Shown piece by piece: positions 32,906 through 43,217 of a DNA stretch of 64,000 bases. Within the stretch, counting starts at the first letter, position 1. Every line of letters begins with the position of its first letter. The notes under the pieces are model-generated. The model worked only from the letters and a program-made list of their open reading frames with translations, did not search any database and was not told where the DNA came from. Origin of the DNA: Entoloma clypeatum (lineage: Eukaryota; Basidiomycota; Agaricomycetes; Agaricales; Entolomataceae); NCBI GenBank assembly GCA_963565915.1, contig OY751492.1, forward strand, positions 3,720,001-3,784,000. Direction: 5' to 3'. The position numbers were made by a program, and so were the translations under genes.

Positions 32906-33530
32906 TTCCGGCCTCCCTTCGCACCCAACACCACCCCTTCACACCCAATGGCCCCTACTAGCGCCCAACGGCCCCCTCTAATGCCCAACGGCCTCCCTGC
33001 GTGCCCAACGGCGCCCTTTAACGCCCAGTGCCCTCCCTTCGTGCCGAACGGTCACCCATCATGCCGAACAGCTGCCCTTCGTGCCCAAGGTCCCCCTTGC
33101 ATGCGCAGCGGCTGCCCCTCATACCCAACTGCCACGAGTCGTGCCCAACGGCCCGTACTAGTGTGCAATGGCCCTCTCTAATGCCCAACAGCACCTTCTC
33201 GCGCCCAATGCTCCCCACTCGTGCGCAATGGCCCACTCTCGCGTCCAGCGGCCTCCTCTCACATCCAGTGGCCTCCTCTCACATCCAGTGGCCTCCTCTC
33301 ACGACCAACAGTGCCCCCACTCGTGTCCAACGGCGTCATCTCGCGCCCAACACGTGTTTTTAAATTATTAGTGTATTACCATAGTTACAACCGGTCTAGA
33401 CCAGTTTGGACCGGTCCGGTCCAAGCAAAATGACATGCTGAGACCGGTTCCCCCCAGTTTGGTCTCGGTCCACCTGTTTTTGGGGCAAAAAACCGAACTG
33501 AACCAAACCCTCAAACACTAATAAACACTA
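32906..33530 (-). repeat. hAT-like repeat end with minisatellite
   Basis: The minisatellite (inverted ggccgttgggcg units, to about 33360) is followed by accggtct-rich sequence and ends tcaaacactaataaacacta. Orientation and parts match the 16600-17313 arm. A left terminus with target duplication was not found, so the copy may be truncated. Confidence 0.6.
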
Positions 33531-34975
33531 TCTTGTACTTTGTATATGCTATATTCCCCCCCCCCCCCCCCCCATGCACCAATTTCCCCTGACAACAATG
33601 CAGGTGGCTTTTTCATGCCAGTCATGCACTGTTCATGCATGTGCCAGTGGGATGGTTTTCCAAGAATGGGTGGCGTCATTCTATCCACTTCCAAGTTTCC
33701 CACATGGACATCTCTGGCTAGTGGCATAGGCAGCACCATGGCGTTTTGACCGTGTCGATCTCAGGAACTGAGTCCGACTGAGTCTGACAGTCACAGCTCA
33801 GTCATTTTAAAACTGTGAATTACTGGACTTGGCTGAGAGCTGACTTTTCACATGCTCAAGTCCTTGGCTTAGTCAGTCTGAGCCCTGAGTTTCAGCAACA
33901 CTAGGTCCAAGTGCCATAACACATTGGGTACAAAATTGAATACCACATTAAAGCCCTGTCCACACAAAAGAAATCACTTCTTCACATGTGAGGGCCACAG
34001 GTCCAAGCGCCATAACACATCATGTACAGGTATGTATATCTCACATTTAATTTAACAGCACTATAAATAATTAACTCTTTAAAGATATAATTAAAATAAA
34101 AATAAAATTTAATAGTAATACATAATAGTAGTTCTTTTCTTATAAACCCATGCAGAGACAATGCTGTGTTGCGAAGCACAGGTCTAAACACTCATAAAAA
34201 CAAAAACATGCAGAGCCAACTGATTATAAACAAGAACAAATATTATCAATCAGCCTCCCCTGAACTCTGAGCTTATATACACACTTGTCATATATTGCAA
34301 TAGGCTCGAAGTTGCTGTACAGTGCCAGTCATCACTTACTGTACACATCATTTGATGGTAAACAAATAAAAACAGTCAACTTTGAACTACATACCCACAT
34401 GAAAATAAATCACTTGAAAAACACTTGAAATAGTTAGATAGGCTATATCTATCATTGGTGTGCATCCCAAGTCAATTCAAGTGCAAAGGGTTTCATTGAT
34501 AGTGATGTATCTGTTCAAATTATATTATCTTATAAAGTCTATTGCAAATACCTTGACAACAAAGGAGCATGATAATATAAGAGTGATATCATTGGATGGG
34601 ACTACTGAACCATCAAATGGTATTGGCTGATTTAAAGACTATTTACAGAGGTGGTTGGATGGCAATGTGCTTGGACATGCTACATGTGCTGATCAGCTGA
34701 CCAATTGACCTATATATAGCCATCAAGGGTCTAAGGGTCCAAAATCCACTTTTGCAGGTTGAAAAAAAAAATTCAAACTTAGAATGTGAGGAATCTGCTG
34801 TGATGGATTGAAAGCGCTCATTAATCCAAGTCTATTCTGAAGGTTTTCAGAGAAAAATAATGATTTTCTGGAGGCACAGCCACATTGTCATCGCAGTCCC
34901 TCTCGTTGTTGAGCCCTCCCGCTCCATCATATCATCTGATCTTCTTGATATTGTGCTCCTAAGCAAAACTCTTGA
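33531..34975. other. no gene seen; poly-C run and AT-rich sequence
   Basis: A run of about 18 C begins near 33555. The rest is AT-rich with two gccataacacat words near 33915 and 34009. The last 200 bases may be the 5' region of the LINE that follows. Confidence 0.5.
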
Positions 34976-35386
34976 ATCATTGCAACATGCTCCACCGCTT
35001 CCACAGTTGCCGCTCAGGCCGCTGCTGTGCCACCCTCTGCTCTAGCTCCTGTCAGCCCCCCTGGTGGCCATTATAAGAAGACGACGCCCTCTGTTTGCCC
35101 ATTCTCTCCTCAGGATAGCAACATCTCTATGGGATCTGCAGGGTCGGCCACTCCTTGCCCCTCATCCCCCTCCTCAGACGCATCTGATGCCTCAGAACAC
35201 CACACCTCCCCTGCTTCTGCTGCATGCATTGACGACACCATGTCGGTTGATGCCCCCAGTGTGCCGGCCTCCCTAGGCTACCCAAGTGAACATGCAGGCC
35301 CCTGCTTGTTGCAAGGCACCACAGACATGTTGTCGTCTGACTTCAACGCCGCCCTCACTTCTGTATCCTCCATCAAGGACTTGGTC
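34976..35386 (+). pseudogene. LINE ORF1-like protein, part 1
   Basis: The frame is open after a TGA near 34975 and runs to the GyB insertion. It encodes a Pro/Ser/Ala-rich segment (VPPSALAPVSPPGGHYKK; MSVDAPSVPASLGYPS) and then SVSSIKDLV. Setting aside GyB and one copy of its duplication, the same frame continues at 40473. I assign it to ORF1 because endonuclease and reverse transcriptase pieces follow on the same strand once the inversion is undone. No zinc knuckle is visible, so a host gene is a possible alternative. Confidence 0.5.
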
Positions 35387-35922
35387 TGTCATGTAGCATT
35401 TTTCTCAACATCGGAAAACATCGGACAAGTCAGAGCAGAGTAGCAGAGGAGCAGATGCAATAAGTACAACATTGGCAGAAAGGACCTGGCTTCAACTTGT
35501 GCATTGCGCCCCACTCTTTGATGTGGTCCTCGATTTTGGATTGGCAGATGTCGGATGAGCGGATGAGCAGAGGTGACAGAGAGAATGCTCAAAGGCAAGT
35601 AGAGATGGATGCAAATGAGGTGTAACATATGATATTTGAACTGAGGTTCTACGACAGGTTTGGTACACTATTTATAGTAGACTAGAATGATCAGCATTAC
35701 TATAAGTGATGTGCAGATATCGGAGTTGACCATTGGAATATTCGGAGGACGGAGAGTAGCAAATGAAAAGTGAATAACATATGTCTACTTGTAAGTATGG
35801 TTGAGATGTTACGTAGTAGAAGTATAATCAAATATAAATAGAATATCGTCGGAGCGGATGTCGGATCGGATGAATTGTCGGAGTTGTCGGATAAGTGAGA
35901 TATGAATCATATGGTTATGACA
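35387..35922 (-). repeat. 3' LTR of GyB
   Basis: 536 bp. Compared with 39932-40467, nearly every difference replaces CG by CA or TG; for example aacatcgg here against aacgtcgg there. Confidence 0.92.
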
Positions 35923-36053
35923 GTATTTCCCTCTTAGGGCTGAACCCTGAGGCCCAGATGAGATAATCCACATGACCATTGGTTGAAAAGCTTTGCGCAT
36001 GATTTTTCTCTCTTGTCATCTAACCACAACATCTATCCCATCGCCTATCCGCT

Positions 36054-36991
36054 ATGTCTGCTGAGAACTCACCCCTCGCCGCTCTCCATGTTGAAAGGGA
36101 GCACCAGAAGAAGGTCACCAAGGAGTTGGAGAGGAAGCTGCAGGAGGCAGAGGAGCACATGAAAGAAGATGCAGAGCGCACGGAGGCAAAAAGGGCGGCG
36201 AAAGAGCAGAAATGAGCAGAGAGGAAGGCAGAGAAAGCGAAGGCAAAGGAGCCAGTTGCAGGTGTGGATGCGGATGCGGATGTGGAGGTGAAGAAAGTCA
36301 AGCTGCAGGGAGTGTTCAAGGATATGCCTGCGAGTTATGAGCAGGGAAAAGAGGATTGCACCTCCTGCTTGAAAGCGGGGGACTTGTGTTTTTGGCCATC
36401 GGAGTAAGTTCTTTCTATTTCTTTATATGCTTCATTATTAACTTGTTCCTTAGGAATGACAATGCTTCGTCGTGCTGGCGGTGCCAGCATTTAAAACGAA
36501 GCTGCAGAACGGGAGCGGAAGCGGAGTCGGAGGTGAAGCGGAGGATGACCAAGGTGGTGAGGGTCGGAAAGGCTAAGGTGGCAGGTGATGCGACGAAGAA
36601 CACGAAGGCAGGATCGTCCAAGGGAGAGGGGACCGTGGAGGGATCACAGATGGCCACAGCGTTGGAGGAGCCGGAGTTCATGCCAGAGGGGTTTGGTCCG
36701 CTGGAGGTGGTCATAGGCACGGAGGTGGTGAGAGGGCTTAGGAGCATGATAAGGGAGATGCGGTTGATAAAGGCGGAGTTGAAGGAACTGCGGGAAATTA
36801 AGGAGCTTCTGACGGTTATCATGTGGAGGGAGGAATCAGAGGCTTTGGAGGAGGGATCCGATGAGGATGAGGATGCAGAGGAATATGACAGGGTATTGGA
36901 GGAGTCGGCAAAGGAGGTAGAAGAAGAGGAAGAAAAAGAAAAAGAAGAAACAAAGAAGCAGAAGCATGAAAGTAGTTTTTTGTTAGTATAA
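36054..36991 (+). pseudogene. antisense spliced zinc-cluster gene inside GyB
   Basis: The CDS joins 36054-36403 and 36454-36991 through a 50-bp intron (gtaagt...ttag), giving about 295 residues. Residues 10-60 look coiled-coil (HQKKVTKELERKLQEAEEHM). The junction creates a perfect CX2CX6CX11CX2CX6C pattern, the spacing of fungal Zn2Cys6 DNA-binding clusters. The second half is basic, then a helix, then a very acidic tail. An in-frame TGA at 36213-36215 replaces a likely CGA Arg codon, so this copy is probably dead. It is antisense to the retrotransposon and occupies the place of RNase H and integrase. Its role is unknown. Confidence 0.6.
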
Positions 36992-37033
36992 AATATTAAT
37001 AGATTTTCTTTTCTTCTTGTTACAAGCGCAATA

Positions 37034-37113
37034 ATGGGCCTGGCTTAGTTGGTTGAGCGGAGTGGAAGTCCGCTACCGTATCCACTGCGTGTTCAAGCTC
37101 GGATGCGGGTAAC
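37034..37113 (+). repeat. tRNA-like segment inside GyB
   Basis: ggcttagttggttgagcg resembles an A box and gtgttcaagctcgg a B box, about 45 bases apart. It lies exactly between the broken end of reverse transcriptase and the antisense gene. It does not form a clean tRNA; a SINE head or tRNA relic is likely. Confidence 0.4.
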
Positions 37114-37139
37114 CAAGAAAACTCTTCACTGGTGATTGT

Positions 37140-38530
37140 TGATAAAAATTGGCAAAACCTAGGAAAGATTGAATATCTTTGACCTTCCTTGGTTCAGGCC
37201 AATCTTGAATAATTTTGACTTTCTTATCCGACATGCGGAGGCCGGTTGGAGAGAGGATAAAGCCAAGGTATTCAACAGTGTCCGTAGAAAACTTGCATTT
37301 GTCTGCGCATGCGTATAAACCATGTTGTCGGAGATGTCGGAGGACTTCACGGACATGCTTCCGATGCTCGGAGGGAGAGTCAGAGTAGATGAGGATGTCA
37401 TCGAGATATACTTATCGAGCAGGTTGTGGAAGATGTCGTTCATGAAGCGTTGAAAAACGGCTGGGGAGTTGGTGAGTCCAAATGGCCTGACAAGCCATTC
37501 AAAAGACCCATAGCGCATGCGGAACATGGTTTTCCATTCATCTCCTTCCACTATGCAGACGAGGTGATGGGCATGTCGGAGGTCGAGAGCCATATAAACA
37601 CTGGCTTTTCCAGCGGTCTGGAGAAGGTTGGATATGAGCGGAAGCGGATATTGGTCCTTCTTTGAGATTTTGTTAAGACCACGGAAATCGACGCAAAGAC
37701 AAAGGGAGCCATACTTTTTACGAACGAAAAGGACGGGAGCACCGTGCGGAGAGGAAGAGGGTTGGATGAATCCAATGGTGAGATGTTCGTCAATGAATTC
37801 ACAGAGGGCATTGACCAAACGGAGGAGCGGAACCCTCTTCGAGTTTGATCTTGAGGTCGTAGGGACGGTGTGGTGGAAGAGTGTCTGCTTTTCCTTTACT
37901 GAAGACGTCAGTGTTTGTCAAGTCGGGGGTGTCGGAAGCGGATGTGGAGTGAGCGGAAACAGAGGGAGTCAAAAGGTGAAGTCGAAAGGATTGTGTACCA
38001 GGCAATTTGAATGCCCTCATAAATGCGGCTGCGTTAATGAGTGAAATCTGCGGAGCAGATTGCAGAGGTACGATCAGAGGTTCCAGAGGAGGAAGCGTAG
38101 CTGTCCTACCTTGGGAGGAGGTCGACGTTGATGTTGGAAACGGCTCTTTTTGCATCTGTGGATGGAAAGTGATACTGCCCAATACCCAGTCAATCATTGG
38201 ATTGTGGCAGGTGAGCCAGTTGTATCCAAGAACCACGGAAGAAGCGGAGTCGAGCGGAGTAACATGAAAATCCTGTTCAAAGGTTTCACCTGAAGGAAAA
38301 CATATAGGTATTGTTACAACTTGAGTGATAAACACGTTAGAAGAACCATTGAAAAGCTTTAGTTCTAAAGGCGGAATAGTGGAGGTCGGGAGATCATAAG
38401 CGGAGGAAAAGTTATTGTCAATAAAACAGTGGGTAGATCCTGAATCAATAAGTGCTGGAACAGAATCTGAAGAGAAAAAAGAGGATGAGATATTGATACA
38501 TAAAGAGTTCGGATCGGAGAGAGTGGACAC
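37140..38530 (-). pseudogene. GyB protease and truncated reverse transcriptase
   Basis: 38530-37799 encodes a retropepsin-like region (ALIDSGSTHCFIDN ... VLGYNWLTCHNPMIDW). 37818-37159 encodes reverse transcriptase ([38 protein letters not shown]). A frameshift after LLDKY moves the YLDD catalytic motif ([12 protein letters not shown]) into another frame, where the match continues to LGFILSPTG and [10 protein letters not shown] before ending near 37140. No RNase H follows. Confidence 0.85.
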
Positions 38531-38604
38531 ATTAAGTCAGATGGGAGCGGAGGCACGGAGAGAGTCAACGCAGTCCTCAGACCGTGCTTTATGAGGACCA
38601 CTGC

Positions 38605-39845
38605 CTATTTTTTTGACTCAATCTCCTTACCTTTTTCCTTGGCTTGAGTGCCAACTTGGGCGGCCTTCCCTTTAGCCTTGGAAGCGGAGGAGGTGGACTT
38701 AGGACAGTCCTTGACAGCATGTCTGACGCTACCGCAGAATAAGCAAAGGTTATTATTGAAACAACGTTTGCGTTTTTGATACATCAGTTTGCCATCTTTG
38801 CCTAATTTACTGGAGAGGTCAGGTTTTGGAGCGGATGTGGAAGCAGAAGCGGTAGCAGGAGCAGAGGGTTTGGTTGATGATGTTTGTGCGGTGGATTGGT
38901 TCAGAGCAGATTGTTTCTTGTTGGACTTGGGAGCAGATTTATCGGTTCTGGATTTCTCTTGTTGACGTTCCCGGTAGCGAGTGTCAATAGTATGAGCCGC
39001 GGATCGTAGGTCTGGTAAAGACTTGATCTTGGGTTGTTGGGAGAGGATGTCCTTGATCTGATCCGGAAGTCCGATGTAGTAGCGGTGTTGGAGGGAGTTT
39101 TCATCCCAGTCAGTCTTGGTAGCAAGACATTGGAATTCAACGTTGTACTTCAATATCTTTTGATTTTCCTTCATCCGTAGGTTGTCCAACTGTTCTTCGG
39201 CTTTGCCCTGAGGGTCAATGGTACCAAACTCAGAGCGGAGAAGTCGGGGAAAGAACCCCGCCAATTGGGTTCATTATTGTCAAGAATGAAGGGTTCAAAA
39301 AATTCAAGTGCTGTGCCTCGGAAGTAAGACATGGCAAAGTTGACTTTGGAATGTTCTGAGTCGAAGTTGTCATTGTCGAAGCAGTAAAGTTTGCATTGTA
39401 AAATGAATGCGGAGAGTTTGTGTGGATCGGATCTGTCGAAGGTATCTGGTTTGTTGGCATACAACTTTTTTTTTTTGTGTCACGACATTTCAACTCTTTG
39501 GTCATGAGCAGAATGGCTTCAGCTAGGTTGGGTTCCTGATCTGGATTGGAATTAGAGTCGTCCAAATCTCCATGTAAACTACAGTCAGAAGGAGAAGGAG
39601 ATCCTCCTGGAGGTCTGCCAAAAAAGCCAGAATTTGGAGGTATGGAGGGTTCCGTTGGTGGGTTTGGAGGACTGGGGGGAAGTGGTGGAAGCTGATCGGA
39701 AGAAGGCGGAGGAACAGATGGTCTGGGGGTAGGAGCAGATGTTGATGCTGTGGCTCCTTGAGGGGTAATGGTTACATTGTGTGTTCCTCAAAGGAAAGCA
39801 GAGTGTGGTGTGGATGATGAATGTTCTGCTGCTGCACAAGCAGTC
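38605..39845 (-). pseudogene. GyB Gag (broken)
   Basis: Pieces at 39839-39585, 39565-39230 and 39264-38605 in different frames together cover a gypsy Gag: a Pro-rich N-terminus, a capsid part (LSAFILQCKLYC; SYFRGTALEFFEP; YYIGLPDQIKDIL) and one zinc knuckle (CLFCGSVRHAVKDC), then a Lys-rich tail. At least one frameshift lies near 39240 and another near 39475, beside a T run. Confidence 0.8.
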
Positions 39846-39931
39846 CTAGTGATCCAAACTGTATTACAGGTTTGAGACATGTGGGTAGAGTTTGTTGGGT
39901 AAATCAAAGAATGGTGGTAGTTCAAATATAC

Positions 39932-40467
39932 TGTCACATAGCATTTTTCTCAACGTCGGAAAACGTCGGACGAGTCAGAGCGGAGTAGCGGAGGAGCAGA
40001 TGCGATAAGTACAACATTGGCAGAAAGGACCTGGCTTCAACTTGTGCATTGCGCCCCACTCTTTGATGTGGTCCTCAATTTTGGATTGGCAGATGTCGGA
40101 TGAGCGGATGAGTGGAGGTGACAGAGAGAATGCTCAAAGGCAAGTAGAGATGGATGCAAATGAGGTGTAACATATGATATTTGAACTGAGGTTCTACGAC
40201 AGGTTTGGTACACTATTTATAGTAGACTAGAATGATCAGCATTACTATAAGTGATGTGCAGATATCAGAGTTGACCATTGGAATATTTGGAGTACGGAGA
40301 GTAGCAAATGAAAAGTGAATAACATATGTCTACTTGTAAGTATGGTTGAGATGTTATGTAGTAGAAGTATAATCAAATATAAATAGAATGTCGTCGGAGT
40401 GGATGTCGGATCGGATGAATCGTTGGAGTCGTCAGATAAGTCGGATATGAATCGTATGGTTATGACA
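39932..40467 (-). repeat. 5' LTR of GyB with adjacent self-priming site
   Basis: 536 bp. The minus-strand word agttcaaatat in the LTR (40177-40187), about 33 bases after a ctataaatag TATA box, is complementary to the 11 bases at 39919-39929, which start two bases past the LTR. Confidence 0.9.
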
Positions 40468-40472
40468 TGGTC

Positions 40473-40584
40473 TCCTGGACCACGTCCCAAAACAGAGCTT
40501 CCAACTGCGATCTTGCAGACAGCCTCTGCACTGCTACAGCCTCCCTTATCCACACCCTTGCGGATATCGGTGCACTCTCTGAGT
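40473..40584 (+). pseudogene. LINE ORF1-like protein, part 2
   Basis: Continues part 1 in frame across the GyB insertion (SWTTSQNRASNCDLADSL and ATASLIHTLADIGALSE) up to the MITE at 40585. The frame holds only if one copy of each target duplication is dropped, which supports both insertions. Confidence 0.5.
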
Positions 40585-40888
40585 TAGTGTTTAAAGGTCC
40601 GGTTTTTTTGTTTTTGTGAATATCTCAACAACTACTGGATGGAATTTCATCATCCAAGAGATGACCCCCATTTATTTTAGCTGTCATTTGCTTTTATGAC
40701 ATGTTGAAATATCTCAACAATGGCTGGGCAGAATCTTTTCATCCAAGAGAAGACCCCCCGGTTTTCTATGTCCTCCATCTGCCCAAATATTTCGGTAATT
40801 TTAGTGATTCTATCTGGATTTCTGAAGCCATTTTTTAAAAAGGATAAACCGCAAAAAACCAAGAACTGGACCGGACTTTTAAACACTA
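40585..40888. mobile_element. hAT-like MITE, copy 1
   Basis: 304 bp with inverted ends (TAGTGTTTAAAGGTCCGG at left; the inverse of TAGTGTTTAAAAGTCCGG at right) and a perfect 8-bp duplication ctctgagt (40577-40584 and 40889-40896). No coding capacity. A 294-bp relative lies at 46490-46783. The ends resemble those of the larger minisatellite-bearing elements. Confidence 0.9.
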
Positions 40889-40896
40889 CTCTGAGT

Positions 40897-41195
40897 ACGC
40901 TGGAGGGGGTGACCCCTCTGGCTCTCGTCTTACTGGACTGGGCACCTTAATCAACCGCCTTGTCAAGCTCCCAGGGGTAGCGGCGTTCATGTCAGCTCCT
41001 GAAAACATTGTGGCAGCAAAGGACCCCAAGCTGCCGCTGCCACCAAAGAAGCTGCCCTCTTTCAAGAAGATAGCTAAACCCACTCCGCGCATGTCTGCGT
41101 CCACTGGAGCATCCGGCCGTCTCGCCTGAGAGAAGGCTGCAAACTCCTATCCCGCCCTGTCCCTCCGCCCCCAACAAAGCGACAGCCTTCCAGCT
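40897..41195 (+). pseudogene. LINE ORF1-like protein, part 3
   Basis: The frame continues after the MITE (YAGGGDPSGSRLTGLGTLIN; PPKKLPSFKKIAKPTPRMSA) to a TGA at 41127-41129, probably a former CGA, and then on (SYPALSLRPQQSDSLP) to the GyC insertion at 41196. A Lys-rich stretch before the break suits a nucleic-acid-binding ORF1 protein. Confidence 0.5.
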
Positions 41196-41524
41196 GTTAT
41201 AATCATATTTTCACTTTTTCACTTTATCTTATCTTATCTCAATCTTATCTTATCTACATTGTGTCGTACATGAGGACATCTTATCATTACAACGCAGCAG
41301 GATGCGAAGGATCCGGAGTCGCATAGCATGACACTGCCTCAACGCAGCCTCATGGTATTTACATATATAAGTAGGGTACTTTCACTTGTATTCAATAGCT
41401 TGTTCTCTTGAGATTCCCGCTGGGCCTCTTGGCAATACAGCCCCATCTTCATCTTTTCACGTGCCATCTTCCAAGTTCCCAAGTTTGGGCTCGCGACGTC
41501 GTTTGACTTAGCATCGCCTCAACA
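41196..41524 (+). repeat. 5' LTR of gypsy GyC with adjacent self-priming site
   Basis: 329 bp (TGTTATAATC...CCTCAACA), preceded by ccagc (41191-41195). TATA at 41364-41370. The word agcttgttct (41397-41406) is complementary to agaacaagct (41527-41536), two bases after the LTR. The matching 3' LTR is at 59488-59817 on the other strand. Confidence 0.9.
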
Positions 41525-42093
41525 GAAGAACAAGCTCTAAACTCGCCCGCCCAAAATCACTTCCCTTTCCTCCACTTCAACCTCGCCGTTTCGTCCTTTT
41601 TTGTCAAAAGTACACATCTATATGCGGACCCTAGCATTAAGGGGAACCTCCCAGACTTCAGGGATAAGAAAAGAAACACTTGGTACACCCATTATAACTA
41701 GTGTTGCTGTTCGAGACACACAGGGAAACATTGAGCCCGTCCCGTGTTGAGGTGACCAAAGGCCGAGGCATCTAACCTTCGGGGAAGTTGCTGGCATGTG
41801 TGATGGTTTGGAAGAGAAGACCGTACATGTCTAGTTCGCAAAAGGTGTTCCAACCCCCAACTCCTCGACATCTCGATTTGACCAGTCCAGCACACATAGG
41901 GGTATTGACCGCGTGGACTTCATCTTTCCTAGATCTTCCTCCATTCGGGCATCCCAACTGCCTGGGTAGACAGATTGTTCTTTGGGTTTTCTTTTCAGAT
42001 TTTTTTTTGCCTAAGCGTCAGAACAGGGTTGCGCGCCTGACGTAAGGTACTATTGTTCAAACCAAAAACACTCCCCCCCGTCAAAACACCATC
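41525..42093 (+). other. GyC 5' leader
   Basis: No gene seen. The leader between the LTR and gag holds the priming site and short stop-rich frames. Confidence 0.6.
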
Positions 42094-43182
42094 ATGGACA
42101 ACCATGATTTTCAGGACAAAGCCCCCGAACTCCCCAGGCATCACGACCCCCCCATCACACCACCTCCTCCTCCTCCGCACTGCCCAGGCCGAAGAATCAA
42201 AATAGCCGCAGATCCTGGCAAATATAATGGATCCCGACCCCTGTTTTTGGGATGGTGGGCAAAAATGCTCATGTGGATCTGCGTAAATCGAGATTTGTTA
42301 CATGGAAATGACGAGATCTGTATCGCGGTCTGGTCCCGATTAGATGGACCAATCACAGGAACGTATGGGGAGACACAACTCATTCAGTGCATGGAATCAA
42401 ATGACTGGCCAACATATCGGAACTTGATCTATGAGATTACCACAAGGTTTCGCCCTACCACTGAAGTAGAATGGGCCAGAGCAAAGATTGAGGGGTTCAA
42501 ACAGAACCAGATGAAAACAGACAATTGGATCACGCAGTTTGGAACACTGGCGATCAAAGGGAAAATTGAGGATCATCATGGGATTTCCTTACTGGAGAGA
42601 AATGCCCGGGACTCAATCATACAGCAATTGTTTCAGCAAGGGAGACGACAGGACACCATGCAGGAAACTGTCGGAGAAATCTCAGCCATTAGAAGGGCTG
42701 AAGAGAATTATGCCATGAGGCAAGGAATGAGGCAGGGACCTCAAAGACAAGGGAACCAATGGGGAAATCACCCTCAGAATCAGCAAGCACCGCGGCTGCA
42801 AGGCCAGAATAATTTTGGAAGGCCCTTTGGGCAACAACAGAATGGGGGGTACCGTCCCCAGCAAAACAGTCAGCAGCAGCAACGACGCAATCTGAATGCA
42901 ATGAACGTTGACAGAAACCAGCGACGAGCTCCTGGTAATTGCTATAACTGTGGTGGACAGGGGCATTTTGCCTGAGATTGCAGGCAGCCGCAGCGCAGGG
43001 TACAAGCGGCAATGATTGAACAAATTGATGAGCATGAGGAGGAAGAAATTCTGAGGCAGATAACGGCAAGGCGTCAAGCACGTCAAGCCACAAATGGACA
43101 AATGGGTGTGAATAGCGTGCCTGCACTGAATCCCAATGGACAAGCTGCAGGGCAGCAGGGTTTTGTGAACGTCAACCAGTAA
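42094..43182 (+). pseudogene. GyC Gag
   Basis: From the ATG at 42094 the frame runs 362 codons to TAA at 43180, with one internal TGA at 42973-42975. Residues 40-200 are capsid-like (KYNGSRPLFLGWWAKMLMWI; WTRAKIEG-type helix WARAKIEGFKQNQM; WITQFGTLAIKG). A Gln/Asn-rich region follows, then the zinc knuckle CYNCGGQGHFA-stop-DC, so the TGA falls inside the knuckle where Arg (CGA) is expected. Confidence 0.85.
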
Positions 43183-43217
43183 TTCCCCCGCTGGCTCTGA
43201 CCAATCGGTACGAACAA

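Larger units (their letters stand above)
35387..40467 (-). mobile_element. gypsy retrotransposon GyB, truncated and carrying an antisense gene
   Basis: Two 536-bp LTRs (TGTCA...TGACA) and a 5-bp duplication tggtc (35382-35386 and 40468-40472). On the minus strand it has gag, protease and reverse transcriptase, which stops at FANFYQ near 37140. RNase H and integrase are missing; their place is taken by a tRNA-like segment and a plus-strand spliced gene. It interrupts the LINE ORF1 frame. Movement would need proteins supplied by another element. Confidence 0.93.

Noticed and set aside
37034..37113. A functional tRNA gene
   Set aside because: A- and B-box-like words are present, but acceptor and anticodon stems do not pair cleanly.
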